NCBI GenBank assembly: GCA_050084985.1
Contig: JBITNC010000001.1
Location: 166,656,001-166,720,000 of the forward strand
DNA: 64,000 bases
From: Nageia nagi
Lineage: Eukaryota; Pinophyta
Direction of reading: 5' to 3'
Positions 12,769-23,468 of this stretch are shown here, in pieces. The notes below the pieces were generated by a model that had not been told where the DNA came from, did not search any database, and worked only from the letters and a program-made list of their open reading frames with translations. Each line of letters begins with the position of its first letter. Position 1 is the stretch's first letter. The translations under genes and the position numbers were made by a program.

Positions 12769-13065
12769 ATGGAATTTGTTGATGGTAATTTTGAACATTT
12801 ATATCAAGAAAGCTCTAATGATACATCTAAAAATAAATCTAAGAATGATTATCTTGATTTTATTCTTGCAAATTTTAGATCTGTAAAAGAATTAATGGCT
12901 CATATTGATAGAATGGAGTATTTTGTTACTAACTATGTTGAAGTCGTTATAAATATTTTGACAAAATATGAATTGTTAGAGTTAGAGCTTGGTACTCCAC
13001 TTTCATTGGATTCTTTATTTCAATATGTAAATGCAAGTTTGTCAAAATTGAGGGTATATTTGTGA
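12769..13065 (+). pseudogene. N-terminal gag fragment of G2b
   Basis: An open frame of 98 codons with YLDFILANFRSVKELMAHID and DILTKYELL-like blocks. It aligns by eye with the N-terminal gag of G3 (VRSIKKVLFD, IAIDILTNYELLKENY). The sequence switches at about 13,068 to the 3' end of a copia element, so the rest of G2b is missing. Confidence 0.55.
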
Positions 13066-13068
13066 TGA

Positions 13069-13805
13069 CTTATAGTGCACCATTGATCAATTTATTCATG
13101 TAATTAGTTTATTCATTTATCTTATGTTGATATGAATGTTTATATGATGCATCTAACTGGTCTTATTTATGATCTACTTGTAGCTTGCAGGTTTCTTCTT
13201 AAGAATGCAAGTTATCTACTTTGAGTGGGCAAGCTCATGGAGGATTATCATGTCAACTTGTTGTTGAATGACTATTTTGTATAGTGAAACCAATTGTATT
13301 TAATAATTGTATTGTAAACCATTTATCAAATGGTAAAGTAATGAGCCTCAATCTAAGATCCCTCTTATATCTCAAATATATAATTGTTCTCATATCTGAT
13401 TGTATCTCTATGTAGGATAACTCTCTCTTACTATCTCTTTCTTATCTCCTATTCATTTTATCTCAATATTGCATTAAGGGGGAGTGTTCAAATGTATAAT
13501 GCATTATTGTAAGGTCTAGTCATGTAATTCACTTACTACTTAAAGGTATCCCTATATACCTTAAGTATTTAGTGAATATGATAATGTAAATTCACTAATA
13601 CTTAAAAGCATCCCTAGATACCTTTTAAGTGTTTGTGAATAAAGTATTGTAACTTGTCCTACACTCCATATCATGAGCATTCCCCTTAGGTAAAAGGGTG
13701 ATGTATGTCATGACATTGTACAATGGTTAAAATGGTGATCCAAGGGATGTTTTTGGCTTATAAATATAGGGCCCTCTCCTTGCGAGTACTTACTCAAGTT
13801 TGTAG
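13069..13805 (+). mobile_element. 3' end of copia C1 element, plus strand, with first part of its 3' LTR
   Basis: 13,069-13,484 matches, in inverse orientation, the 3' untranslated region at 61,531-61,960. A polypurine tract (ATTAAGGGGGAG, 13,473-13,484) directly precedes the LTR start TGTTCAAATGTATAATGC at 13,485. The LTR contains a TATA-like CTTATAAATATAGGG and is interrupted at 13,805 by another LTR in the opposite orientation. Its remainder is at 14,289-14,495. Confidence 0.75.
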
Positions 13806-14288
13806 TGAGAGAATTAAAATATAATATGAACAACTTTAAACTCCCAAGATCACATGAAAGCTCACAATACACATCTAACAAACTCACAAAGCAATCTTAC
13901 AAAGATAACACAAGATGTAAATGGTTCCTCCAACTAGGAGTACATCCACTAACTAGATCTCACTTCATTCACAAAAATGAATCTCTTACAATTATCCTAG
14001 CTCATATAGCATAGCTTTACTACACAAATTAGTATATAATCACAAAGAGAGAGCCTTCTATTTATATACAAAAATCCATTTTTGGATCACCCTTTTATCT
14101 AATGTACAAAAGCATGATATGCACATCCTTTTACCCAAGGGGCATGCTCATGACATGGAATGTAGGATAATTTACATTATCATATTCACTTTAATACTTA
14201 ACATATCAAATGATAACCTTAAGTATTAGTGAACTTACATAGAATATTATTACATAACTTTTACAATAATGCATTATACATTCTAACA
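13806..14288 (-). repeat. Solo LTR of copia C1 inside another C1 LTR
   Basis: A 483-bp minus-strand LTR starting TGTTAGAATG and ending TTCTCTCA on its own strand, flanked on both sides by TGTAG (13,801-13,805 and 14,289-14,293), a perfect 5-bp target-site duplication. No internal sequence remains, so LTR-LTR recombination has removed the body. It lies inside a plus-strand LTR of the same family, so neighbouring sequences form an imperfect inverted repeat of about 300 bp. Confidence 0.88.
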
Positions 14289-14495
14289 TGTAGAAATGTT
14301 ATGCTCTAAGATTGTTAGGAGAAGTGAGAAAGAGTTATTGTAAGAGAGTGCTCTTTGAGAATAAGATCTTATATTAGTGGATGTACTCCCATGGTTGGAG
14401 GAACCACTTTATATTGGTGTCAAATTTATTAGATTGTATATATTTTTTATGTAATTATGATGATATTTTAGATAGCTTTCATAAGATCTTGGTAG
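14289..14495 (+). repeat. Second part of the interrupted C1 plus-strand LTR
   Basis: Resumes with TGTAGAAATGTTATGCTC and continues with TTAGTGGATGTACTCC, TTGGAGGAACCAC and AAGATCTTGGTA, matching the 3' half of the C1 LTR as read from 61,038-61,530. The right boundary against C2 coding sequence is approximate. Confidence 0.7.
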
Positions 14496-14932
14496 AAGAG
14501 GAATTTAGTCATTTAGAATTATTTCCTTCATGTATTGCATGATAGAACCTATCACAAGCATATCATACACACACAAATGCAATATAATATAGTTTCTAAT
14601 TTTAGTTATCTTAAAATACACATAATAATCATATTGAAATGTAGTAAACTTTGGAGTTCCCATGAATGTGTCAAAATTAAGAAACCATTACCATGGAGCT
14701 TGTTTAAATCCATACAAGCTCTTTTCCAATTTAGACATATAATCTTCTTTAACCTTTACCTCAAAACATGTTGGTTGTTGCATGTAAATTGCATCCTCTA
14801 AATTACCATAAAGGAAAGCTATTTTAACATCCAAATGTTTAAGAAAAATATTTTTTATAGCCATAATACTCAATATTACTCTAATGGAAGTCATCTTGAT
14901 AACTAGTGAAAATATCTCATCAAAGTTTGTAC
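14496..14932 (-). pseudogene. Reverse transcriptase fragment of copia C2
   Basis: Minus-strand translation gives copia reverse transcriptase blocks: FDEIFSLVIKMTSIRVILS, DVKIAFLYGNLEDAIYMQQP and KSLYGFKQAP. It is the counterpart of 23,469-23,902, with the same adjoining LTR junction, and stops abruptly near 14,932. Retrotransposon relic. Confidence 0.75.
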
Positions 14933-17900
14933 AATATGAGAGGAACTTGTATGGATAACTGAATAGTGCCAAAAGACACAATAGAGTTCCTCATATATGG
15001 ATAACTAAATAGTACTAAATTAGCCAATATTTTTACTTTTAAAATTTTTTACAATAAGTTCCTCATGCAAAGCAAACTTACCACGAAGGTGTACAACAAA
15101 ATCAACACTATACAACATAAAATCCTCTTAGGGGTGAAGTCGTCATCATAAACATGAATTCAACATAAGAATTAAAACTTCACTTCCCCTTAAGGGAAAC
15201 TTCACCAACCTGATAGCATCCCTAAGCTTATATAACTAAGCTTCTAGGAGGGGCTTGGTGAACAATTTAGTAGAGTTTAAGGTGGATGGACAATACTCCA
15301 AGTGTATGATGCCATCAAGAACCTTCTCTCTGATAAAATGGGCATGGAGTTCCTCATGTTTTGTTTTATGATAGAACATAGGATTCTTAGCCAAAGAAAT
15401 AGCTGACTAATTATCTAAATAAATCAAAGATGAGCCACCTTACTCATACCTAATTTCTTTCAAAATATGCCTTAGCCAAATGGCTTCTTGGGATGCAATA
15501 GACATGGCATGATATTCAACTTCTATGGTGGAAAGAGAAATAGTAGGCTACTTCTTGGAAGCCCAAGAGATAGCACCTGAACCAATGTGAGACACATATG
15601 TAGAGGTTGATTTCCTATCATATCTATCTCCTCCATAGTTAGAATCTGAGAATCTAGAAATAATAAATAAGGGCAACTTAGAATACTTGAAAGCAAGATC
15701 CTTAGTCCCTATAACATACTTTGCTTAATAGCATTGAGGTGCTTAATATATGGTTTTTGCATGAATTGAGATATAATATTCACTACAAAGATAATATATG
15801 GCCTAGATATAGTCAAATACAAAAGACTACTAACTAATTACCTGTAAGCTATATCAACTAACTAAGAGTTGGAACTCAAAGAAATAGTGATTTTAAGAGA
15901 GACTAAGATCACAACATATCTACATTCCTCCATTCCAAACTTCTAAAAGATGTTTGATATATACTTAGATTGATTGAGGTAAGTACAATCCTTATATTGG
16001 TATACTTGCATTCCAAGGTAGTAGTACAAGAGACCAAGATCAATCATTTCAAATGTTGCCTTAAGTTTGGATACACACTCTTAAATGATTTCATCATTAT
16101 TCTCAATTATTAGAAGATCATCCACATAAAGGAGAATCAAGACCACATCTTTTTCTTGATTGAGCACATATAAATCAGAGTTAGAAAAATACTTGAAGAA
16201 TCCAATGTCTACAAAGTACCCTAAAATCTTCTTGTACCAGGCTCTAGATGCTTGCTTAAGTCCATATAATGACTTCTTTAGCTTGCACACAAAGGACTCT
16301 TTGCCTTCCGTAATATACCCTTCTAATTGATTTATGAAGATTTCCATATTTAAGTCACCATTGAGAAATGCACTCTTGATATCAAGTTGAAAAGCTTTCC
16401 ATCTTTGAGTTGTAGAAAGAGCAAGGATAATTCTCATAGTAGGCATCTTTTCCATGGGAGTAAAAGTTTCCTCATAATCTACGTCATATTTCTAAGCAAA
16501 ACCTTTGGCTACTAACCTTACCTTGTATTTCTCAATATCTTCAACTAAATTGAACTTGAACTTGTAGATCCACTTATTACTAATCACATTCTTCTCATTA
16601 GGATAAGGAACCAAGTTCAAAGTTTTATTTTTCATAAGCAGCTCATACTCCACTTTCATGGCTTCTATCCAACACTCATGCTTTGAAGCTTCTATGAAGG
16701 ATGAGGGCTCATGCTTATTATCAATCTTGGAAAATAAGAATTTATTCAAGGTCATGCTCCTAGTTACCCTTTTTGTTGGAGAATTTTATTCCTAAGGTGA
16801 CTTGTCTACATCAATATCTAACTAGTTAGGTGCAACTAGAGAGTTCTCTCGATCATCAACATCCACATTATAAGTAGATTCTTCAAGAAGTTCATTGAAA
16901 TTTACATCTCTTGAAATAAACATGGCTTTATAGGATGGAGAGTAGAGCCTGTAGCCCCTATGTTGTCTATATAACCCATAAAGATTCATTTTTTATCTCT
17001 TTTTTCCAACTTTTTCTTTTTCTTAGAAATAATGTAGGAGAATGCTTCACAACCAAACACCCTAAGGTGAAAAATATTAGGTTTTCTTCCTAACCATACC
17101 TCAAAAGAAGTTTTACTCTGAACAAATTTTTGGGACACCTATTCAAGGTGTAAATAGCAACGCTCTTAGCTTCACCCCACAAGAAACTAGGAAGATTACC
17201 CAACATGCATCTAGGCATTTTCATAATTATCCTATTTTTCCTTTTGAAAACACCATTCTATTGAGGAGTGTATGGAATTGTAAATTGCCTTTTGATTCTA
17301 TAATTAGCACAATAGTCATTGAACTCATTATTGTTATATTCTCCCCCATTATCTGATCTCAACATCTTGATTTTAAGGTTAGTTTGATTCTCAATAAAGA
17401 CCTTAAAAACCTTAAAACTCTCAAAGGTTTGATCCTTGTGCTCAAGTAGATACCCAAATTTCATCCTACTAAAGACATCAATGAAGGTTAAGATGTAAGA
17501 TGCTCCTCCAAGTGACTTAGTCTAAAATGAACCCATAAAATCTGAATGCACAAGTTGAAGAGGTTGAGATGCCCTTGTTGCCTTATCTTTTTCAAACTTT
17601 TATCTATGCATCTTGCCAATAATTCACTTCTCACATAGACCAATCAAAGGAGAAATTGAAGGCAAACCTTCCATAAGTTCTTAGTCTTTTATGACTTGAA
17701 TGCTCTTATGGTTAAGGTGCCCTAAGCCTTGGTGCTAAAGATTGCCTCTAGAACACACACTTGTAGCAAGACACATCTTTGATGGAACTTGATCCATAAT
17801 ATAGAGATCATATTTCATTGATATTTTAACCAATGTGGCAAGTCATTTCTTAATGTACCAGGATTGAGAGTCAAACTCAAAAGAGTACCCTTTTCTAGCA

Positions 17901-18045
17901 ACTTTGATCATAAAGATAAGTTTCATCCTAAGCTTAGGAGCATAGAGCACATTGTCAAGAACCTTCCCGTGAATCAATACACTCCCAATTCCTTATACTT
18001 CAAGGGTAGATTTATCACCTATAATAACCACATCTTTTTTGCACC
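14933..18045 (-). pseudogene. Copia C1 pol remnant, integrase to RNase H, minus strand
   Basis: Reading right to left from 18,045: the end of the protease/GAG-pre region (YSFEFDSQSW-like), integrase core (FGYLLEHKDQTFESFKVF, LRSDNGGEYNNNEF, FTIPYTPQ at 17,258-17,464), reverse transcriptase (NKWIYKFKFNLVEDIEKYKV and VRLVAKGFA at 16,492-16,755; FQLDIKSAFLNGDL, KSLYGLKQASRAWY and YVDDLLI at 16,081-16,455), then RNase H and the 3' tail to about 15,000. Frameshifts and stops occur throughout. Gag is missing: homology to the plus-strand copy ends at about 18,045. Order and motifs identify Ty1/copia. The left end abuts C2 sequence with no LTR. Confidence 0.8.
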
Positions 18046-19723
18046 CTCCTTGATGTCGCCCTCCTTCTTGCCTAAGAATAAAATTGGAGGTTCTTTTTTT
18101 TCTTTGTGCATTTAAATTTTTTGACTACTTGCATACCTTTTTTTGCCTTTCTTAAGTTCACATGCAAAGCAATGTTTACTCCTTGGTAAGGGAAGGTTAG
18201 CCATCTTTTTTTACCTAACAACTTTTTCTTTTTGACTTAAAGTGCTTGAGGTAAAAGTAGTACTCAATATGCATGAGTCTCCTCTTTTTCATTTAATTCT
18301 TGCAAACTGAGCAGGTAGTGAAAGTAACTTTTAAAAAGGGAAGGTAATTTTTTTTAGCAAAATTATTAATTTTTTATTACCTTTAAAGTTGCAAGTAACC
18401 CTTTTTTAAATTGTTCATACCAAGGAGCAATTTTTTGATGCTTTGATTATTTCTTTTACCTTGGTAACAATACACTTATATTAGTGCAAAATTTTCTAGT
18501 ATCTATTGAATGAAATGCTATGCTATTTTTTAAATTGTTTTGTATTTACTTTAAAAAATTAGAATGGATGCATACTTATAAGTATTTTTTAGCATACAAG
18601 TAAACTAGTATGCTATATTTTGAGATAAATTTAAGTAAAAAGGGGAGAATTTGTATAATTTTTTACTTAAATTTTATCTAGATCTTTTACTAAATAATAC
18701 TTGCCTCTTAATCTTCTTAATTTTTTTTTAAGTTAAATAATGCATGCTTCCTACTTATTTTTTAAGTTAATGATACATGCTTAGGAATTAAATTTTTAAG
18801 TTACATGTTGAATATTTATCCTTTATACAAAGTTAACTTATGTGAACTATTGTATTAATGCATGCTTATGCTTAAGTTTTTATTATTGTTTGCAAAGTTA
18901 ACTTGTGCAAATTTATGGACCTATGTAAATACATCCTTTAAGGATTGTAAACAAAACCCATTGGAATCTTAGGTTTCAAGTTATGAATGGAAGATATTTT
19001 ATTTATGTTATTTTTACTTCATGTTTTGTACTTTTACTTATGCTAAATTGTAAAATATTGAAATAAGAAACCCCTAAAATGAACACATCCACACGTACAT
19101 TCTAAAACATGACTTGTTTGAGGAGCCATGAGGTGAGAAAAGGTAAATTAGAGCCTTTAAGTTTGACAATCCAAATGGTGAAAAGCTCATACTTCTCAAT
19201 TGCCCCTAAGTCCTTTATTGGTTTGGATATAAATCTGATAGGTGGATAGGCATGTGTGTAGTGATACCACATGTCCACATGTCCATTCAAGGATTATCCT
19301 AATAACCTAAGAGAAAAACTTGAAACCTAATCAAAATTAATAATTTGGTTGATCCAATATACATCATAACCTTGGAAAATAGTAATTACTTCTCCTTGTG
19401 AGAGTATAATACTGACCAAGATGAACTAGTTGAGGATTGGTAGTACTTGGGCTCCTCTTGTGTGGGCCTCCAGGTGAAGGCCTAATTTTTAGACAAGAAA
19501 ACAGGCCTCAATAATGTCACTCTACATTTTTGGTTCTTGATATGAGAAATGTATTTGGGTATATGGATTATTATTTAAGTTGTAAAACATTTGCACTGGT
19601 GAATCAAATCAAGCATGTCTTAGTTAATTAAATGAAACATGTATTACTTAATTGATTAAAACTTAAACATATATTATTGTTTATTGAACCACATGCTTAT
19701 TATTTCAAATTCTTATGTAGCAA
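18046..19723. other. Spacer between inverted C1 copies
   Basis: Strongly AT-rich, with T-runs and repeated AAGTTAAC/ATGCATGCTT-like words at 18,640-18,930. No reading frame that I can assign. A leader of the following C1 element probably lies in its right part, but no primer-binding site was found. Confidence 0.45.
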
Positions 19724-21718
19724 ATGGGAGACTCCTTTTTACCCAAATATGTTCTTGATGGTTCCAATTTTTGGATTTGGGAACCATGGATGAAAGCTGA
19801 ATTGCAAGCAAGGAAGTTTTGGTAAATAGTGAATGAAAACATTGTACCTCTAATAGATGAGAAGGCACTAGAGGCTTACAACATAAAGAATAAGTTAGCA
19901 ACCTCCATGATCTTTCATGTAATTTTAGATGATGTGCTCCTGATGATTTTCTCTTCAACCTTGACAAAGAAAGCTTGAGATAAGCTTAATCAAATCTACC
20001 TTGATTTAAAATTTTCAATAAGGTTTACCATTCTCCAAAAGTTGCTTCAATCTCATCAAGGGGAAGATAAAAATGTTGCCATCTACTTGTACAAAATCAT
20101 TGACCTAAGCACCCAACTTGTTGCTTGTGATTGCAATTGGATTAATGATTAGTTCATGGTCTTCATCATTTTTCAAAGTTTGAAAACTTTGTGATGGTTA
20201 TAGAAATAAGGCTTGGTGATGAAAAAGAAGTCTTCTACCTTGAGAACTTTTCTAGGCACCTTTTGAAGTATGAAAAAACCCTTAACAATAAGGTGTTGAT
20301 TTTTTCTCCTAAGAATAATAATGTTACTCTGGAAGCAACCAAAACTTCTTTCAAGAAGAAGTTCAACCATCAAAATAAATCTTAAAGGTTTGAGAAAAGA
20401 GGAAATGGCAATAATAGGAACAATAAAAATAGTAGGAACAATGGCAACAACAACCATTTCAAGCAAAGAGATGGAAAAAGCAAAGCAAATAATCTATATC
20501 CTAAGGAAAAGTTTGATAGTAATTGTAACTATTGTGGTATCCAAGATCACAAAGAAGTTGATTGTTACAAAAATAAAAGAAAGAAAAAGAACAAAGGTAG
20601 TAGAAATGTAAATAACTTCAAAGGAAGAATATTCAAAATAATTTTGCTATGAAACTCTACTCATCTTGCTCTTTTTCATCTTATTATATTGTTGATTTTG
20701 GTTGCACTAATCACCTATGCTTTGAAAAAGAAAAGTTTGAGAACTTTTACAAGTAAAAAAAAGATACTGTTATGATAGGTGATAAATCTACCCTTGAAGT
20801 CTAAGGAATTGAGATTGTATTAATTCATGGGAAGGTTATTGATAATGTTCTCTATGTTCCTAAGCTTAGGATGAACCTTCTCTCAATGATCCAAGTTGCT
20901 AGAAAAGGGTACTCTTTTGAGTTTGACTCTCAATTCTAGTACATTAAGAAAGGACTTGCCATATTGGTTAAAAGATTAGTGAAATATGATATCTACATTA
21001 TGGATCAAGTTTCATCAAATATGTGTCTTACTACAAGTATGTGTTCTAGAGGTAATCTTTGGCACCAACATTTAGGGCACCTTAACTGCAAGAGTATTCA
21101 AGTCATGAAAGACCAAGAATTTGTGAAAGGTTTGCCTTCAATTTCTCCTTTGATTGGTCTATGTGAGAAGTGCATTCTGAGCAAGATGCATAGACAAAAG
21201 TTTGAAAAAGATAAAGCAACAAGGGCATTTCAACCTCTTCAACTTGTGCATTTAGATTTGATGGGTCTATTTCAGATTAAGTCGCTTGGAGGAGCATCTT
21301 ACATTTTGACCTTCATTGATGACTTTAGGAGGATGACATTTGGGTATCTACTTGAGCACAAGGATCAAACCTTTGATAGTTTTAAGGTTTTTAATACCTT
21401 TGTTGAGAATCAAACTAATCTTAAAATAAAGATGTTGAAATCAAATAATGAGGGAGAATATAGCAATAATGAGTTCATTGACTATTGTACTAAGTATGGA
21501 ATCAAGAGGTAGTTTACAATTCCATACACTCCTCAGTAGAATGGTGTTACCAAAAGGAAAAATAAGATAATTATGGAAATGGATAGATGCATGTTGGGTA
21601 ATCTTTCTAGTTTCTTATGGGGTGAAGCTATGAGCATTGGTATTTAGACCTTGAATAGGTGTCCCACAAAAGTTGTTCAGAGTAAAACTCCTTTTGAGGC
21701 ATGGTTAGGAAGAAAAAA
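19724..21718 (+). pseudogene. Copia C1 gag to integrase remnant, plus strand
   Basis: Starts at the ATG at 19,724 with copia gag (KYVLDGSNFWIWEPWMKAEL). A CCHC zinc knuckle follows (CNYCGIQDHKEVDCYK, C-X2-C-X4-H-X4-C) near 20,525, then a decayed protease and GAG-pre region, and integrase with HLGHLNCKSIQ, YILTFIDDFRRMTFGYLLEH and YCTKYGIKR at 20,964-21,512. The coding trace ends at 21,718 in the middle of pol (EAWLGRKK). Its right half (from about 20,775) is an inverted copy of 17,077-18,045. Stops such as TAG after KFW and IND show loss of function. Confidence 0.78.
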
Positions 21719-22680
21719 GGGGAAGGCTATCAGCTACATAGGTTTATGTAGAGGAGAAGATAGAAACTATGGCATGAAGTCAAGCAAAGAGGCCATGTAA
21801 CATGGGCAATTGGCATGAGGGTTCCACATGTAGTTGAGGCTACACAACATGGAATAGAAAGGCACCATGACTTCTTACTATTGACCTTGGTTTGAGATGG
21901 GGCAAGGTAGTGATTTGTCATTTCTTGCTATCCATGCCACTTTGTCATCACCTATGCCAACATCCTTCAAATAAAATCGATGTTAGCTAGCATCCCATGC
22001 AAGGAAATTGAGATAGACACACCACATTTTGTGCTTCCCCATTTTTTTGTGTACACAATATCTATTGTGAAGGAAAGGCCCCATGTGTGCTAGATTGATG
22101 TGCTGACAATGTTGCAAGTTAGATTATGAGATAGATTTTTTTTATTATTTTAATTTCCTTTCTATTTTGTAATGAATATAGTAAAAGATTATTTTTACAA
22201 TATTTTGTGTTCTCTTAAAAAAATAAGCCTTCCCTAAATTTGTTGAAATGAAAAGCAAAGAAGTGGAGAAAAAAAAAATGTAGTAAAGTGAAGTTACTTC
22301 AAAAAAAATTTATGTTAGTATCAAAATAGTTGAAGTAAAAATACTTATAGAATACAACTATTTTGATAAGAGAACTAAGGTAAGATAAAAATATAATAAA
22401 TAAGCTTTGCATAAAAATTGAATACAATTTTTGAAGGAAAAAAATGTAGTATATTTTTACTCAAATACATAATAAAACCTTCAAAAAAAAATTAAGAATA
22501 TGCAAAAAATTATAGCAATAGGCAATCTTAAAAATTGCAACTAACAATAAGACATGTTAGAAAAAAAATATGACAATAGATTACCTATTTTGTCATAAAC
22601 AAGGACTACCACAACACAAAATATGTTAGTAACATAATGCAATAATCCACAAGATAACCAAAGGAGGAGGTAAATTATAC
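21719..22680. other. Unassigned spacer right of C1
   Basis: 21,719-22,120 is less AT-rich than its surroundings but has no recognisable product; the rest is A/T-rich with oligo-A runs. If the 22,771 LTR is a 5' LTR, part of this stretch is the degraded body of that element. Confidence 0.4.
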
Positions 22681-22756
22681 CCTATCTTAGTTTTACCTCA
22701 CTAACGAGAATCACCAATATGTAGTTTTCACACTAAGAATAAGAGTGTTCACACCC

Positions 22757-22768
22757 GCTCTGATACCA
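22757..22768 (-). promoter_or_regulatory. Primer-binding site (initiator tRNA-Met) of a C1 element
   Basis: On the minus strand TGGTATCAGAGC, the usual copia primer site complementary to initiator tRNA-Met, two bases after the LTR end. Leader sequence continues leftward to about 22,680. Confidence 0.85.
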
Positions 22769-22770
22769 AT

Positions 22771-23253
22771 TAAGAGAACTAAACTATAACATGAACAACT
22801 CTAAACTCCCAAGATCACATGAAAGCTCACAATACACATCTAACAAACTCAAAAAACAATCTTACAAAGATAACACAAGATGTAAATGGTTCCTCCAACT
22901 AAGAGTACATCCACTAACTAGATCTCGCTTCATTCCCAAACATGAATCTCTTACAATTCTCCTTACTCATCTAGCATAGCTTTACTCCACAAATTAGTAA
23001 ATAATCACAAAGAGGGAGCCTTATATTTATAGGCCAAAATCCCTCTTTGGATCACCCTTTTATCCAATGTACAAAAGCATGACATGCACATCCTTTTATC
23101 CAAGGGGCATGCTCATGGCATGGAGTGTAGGAAAAGTTACATTATCATACTCACTTAAATACTTAAGGTATCAAATGATACCCTTAAGTATTAGTGAACT
23201 TACATATAATATTATTACATAACCTTTACAATAATGCATTATACATTCCAACA
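22771..23253 (-). repeat. 5' LTR of a minus-strand C1 element
   Basis: Exactly 483 bp, like the solo LTR at 13,806, and sharing most of its sequence. On the minus strand it starts TGTTGGAATG and ends TTCTCTTA, where a CA end has probably mutated to TA. It contains a TATA-like GGCCTATAAATATAAGG. The adjacent primer-binding site shows it was the 5' LTR of an element whose body lay to the left. Confidence 0.85.
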
Positions 23254-23468
23254 TGTAGAAAAGTTATGCTCTAAGATTGTAAGGAGAAGTGAGAAAGAGG
23301 TATTGTAAGAGAGTGCCCTTTGAGAATAAGATCTTATATTAGTGGATGTACTCCCATGGTTGAAGGAATCACTTTATATTGATGTCAAATTTATGATATT
23401 ATCTATCTTGTTTATGCAATTATGATGATATTTTAGATAGTTTTCATAAGATCTTGGTAGAAGAGGAA
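23254..23468 (+). repeat. 3' half of a C1 plus-strand LTR
   Basis: Begins with the same TGTAG junction as at 14,289 and matches that LTR half throughout. The first half of this LTR is not present on the left of the intervening element. Confidence 0.7.
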
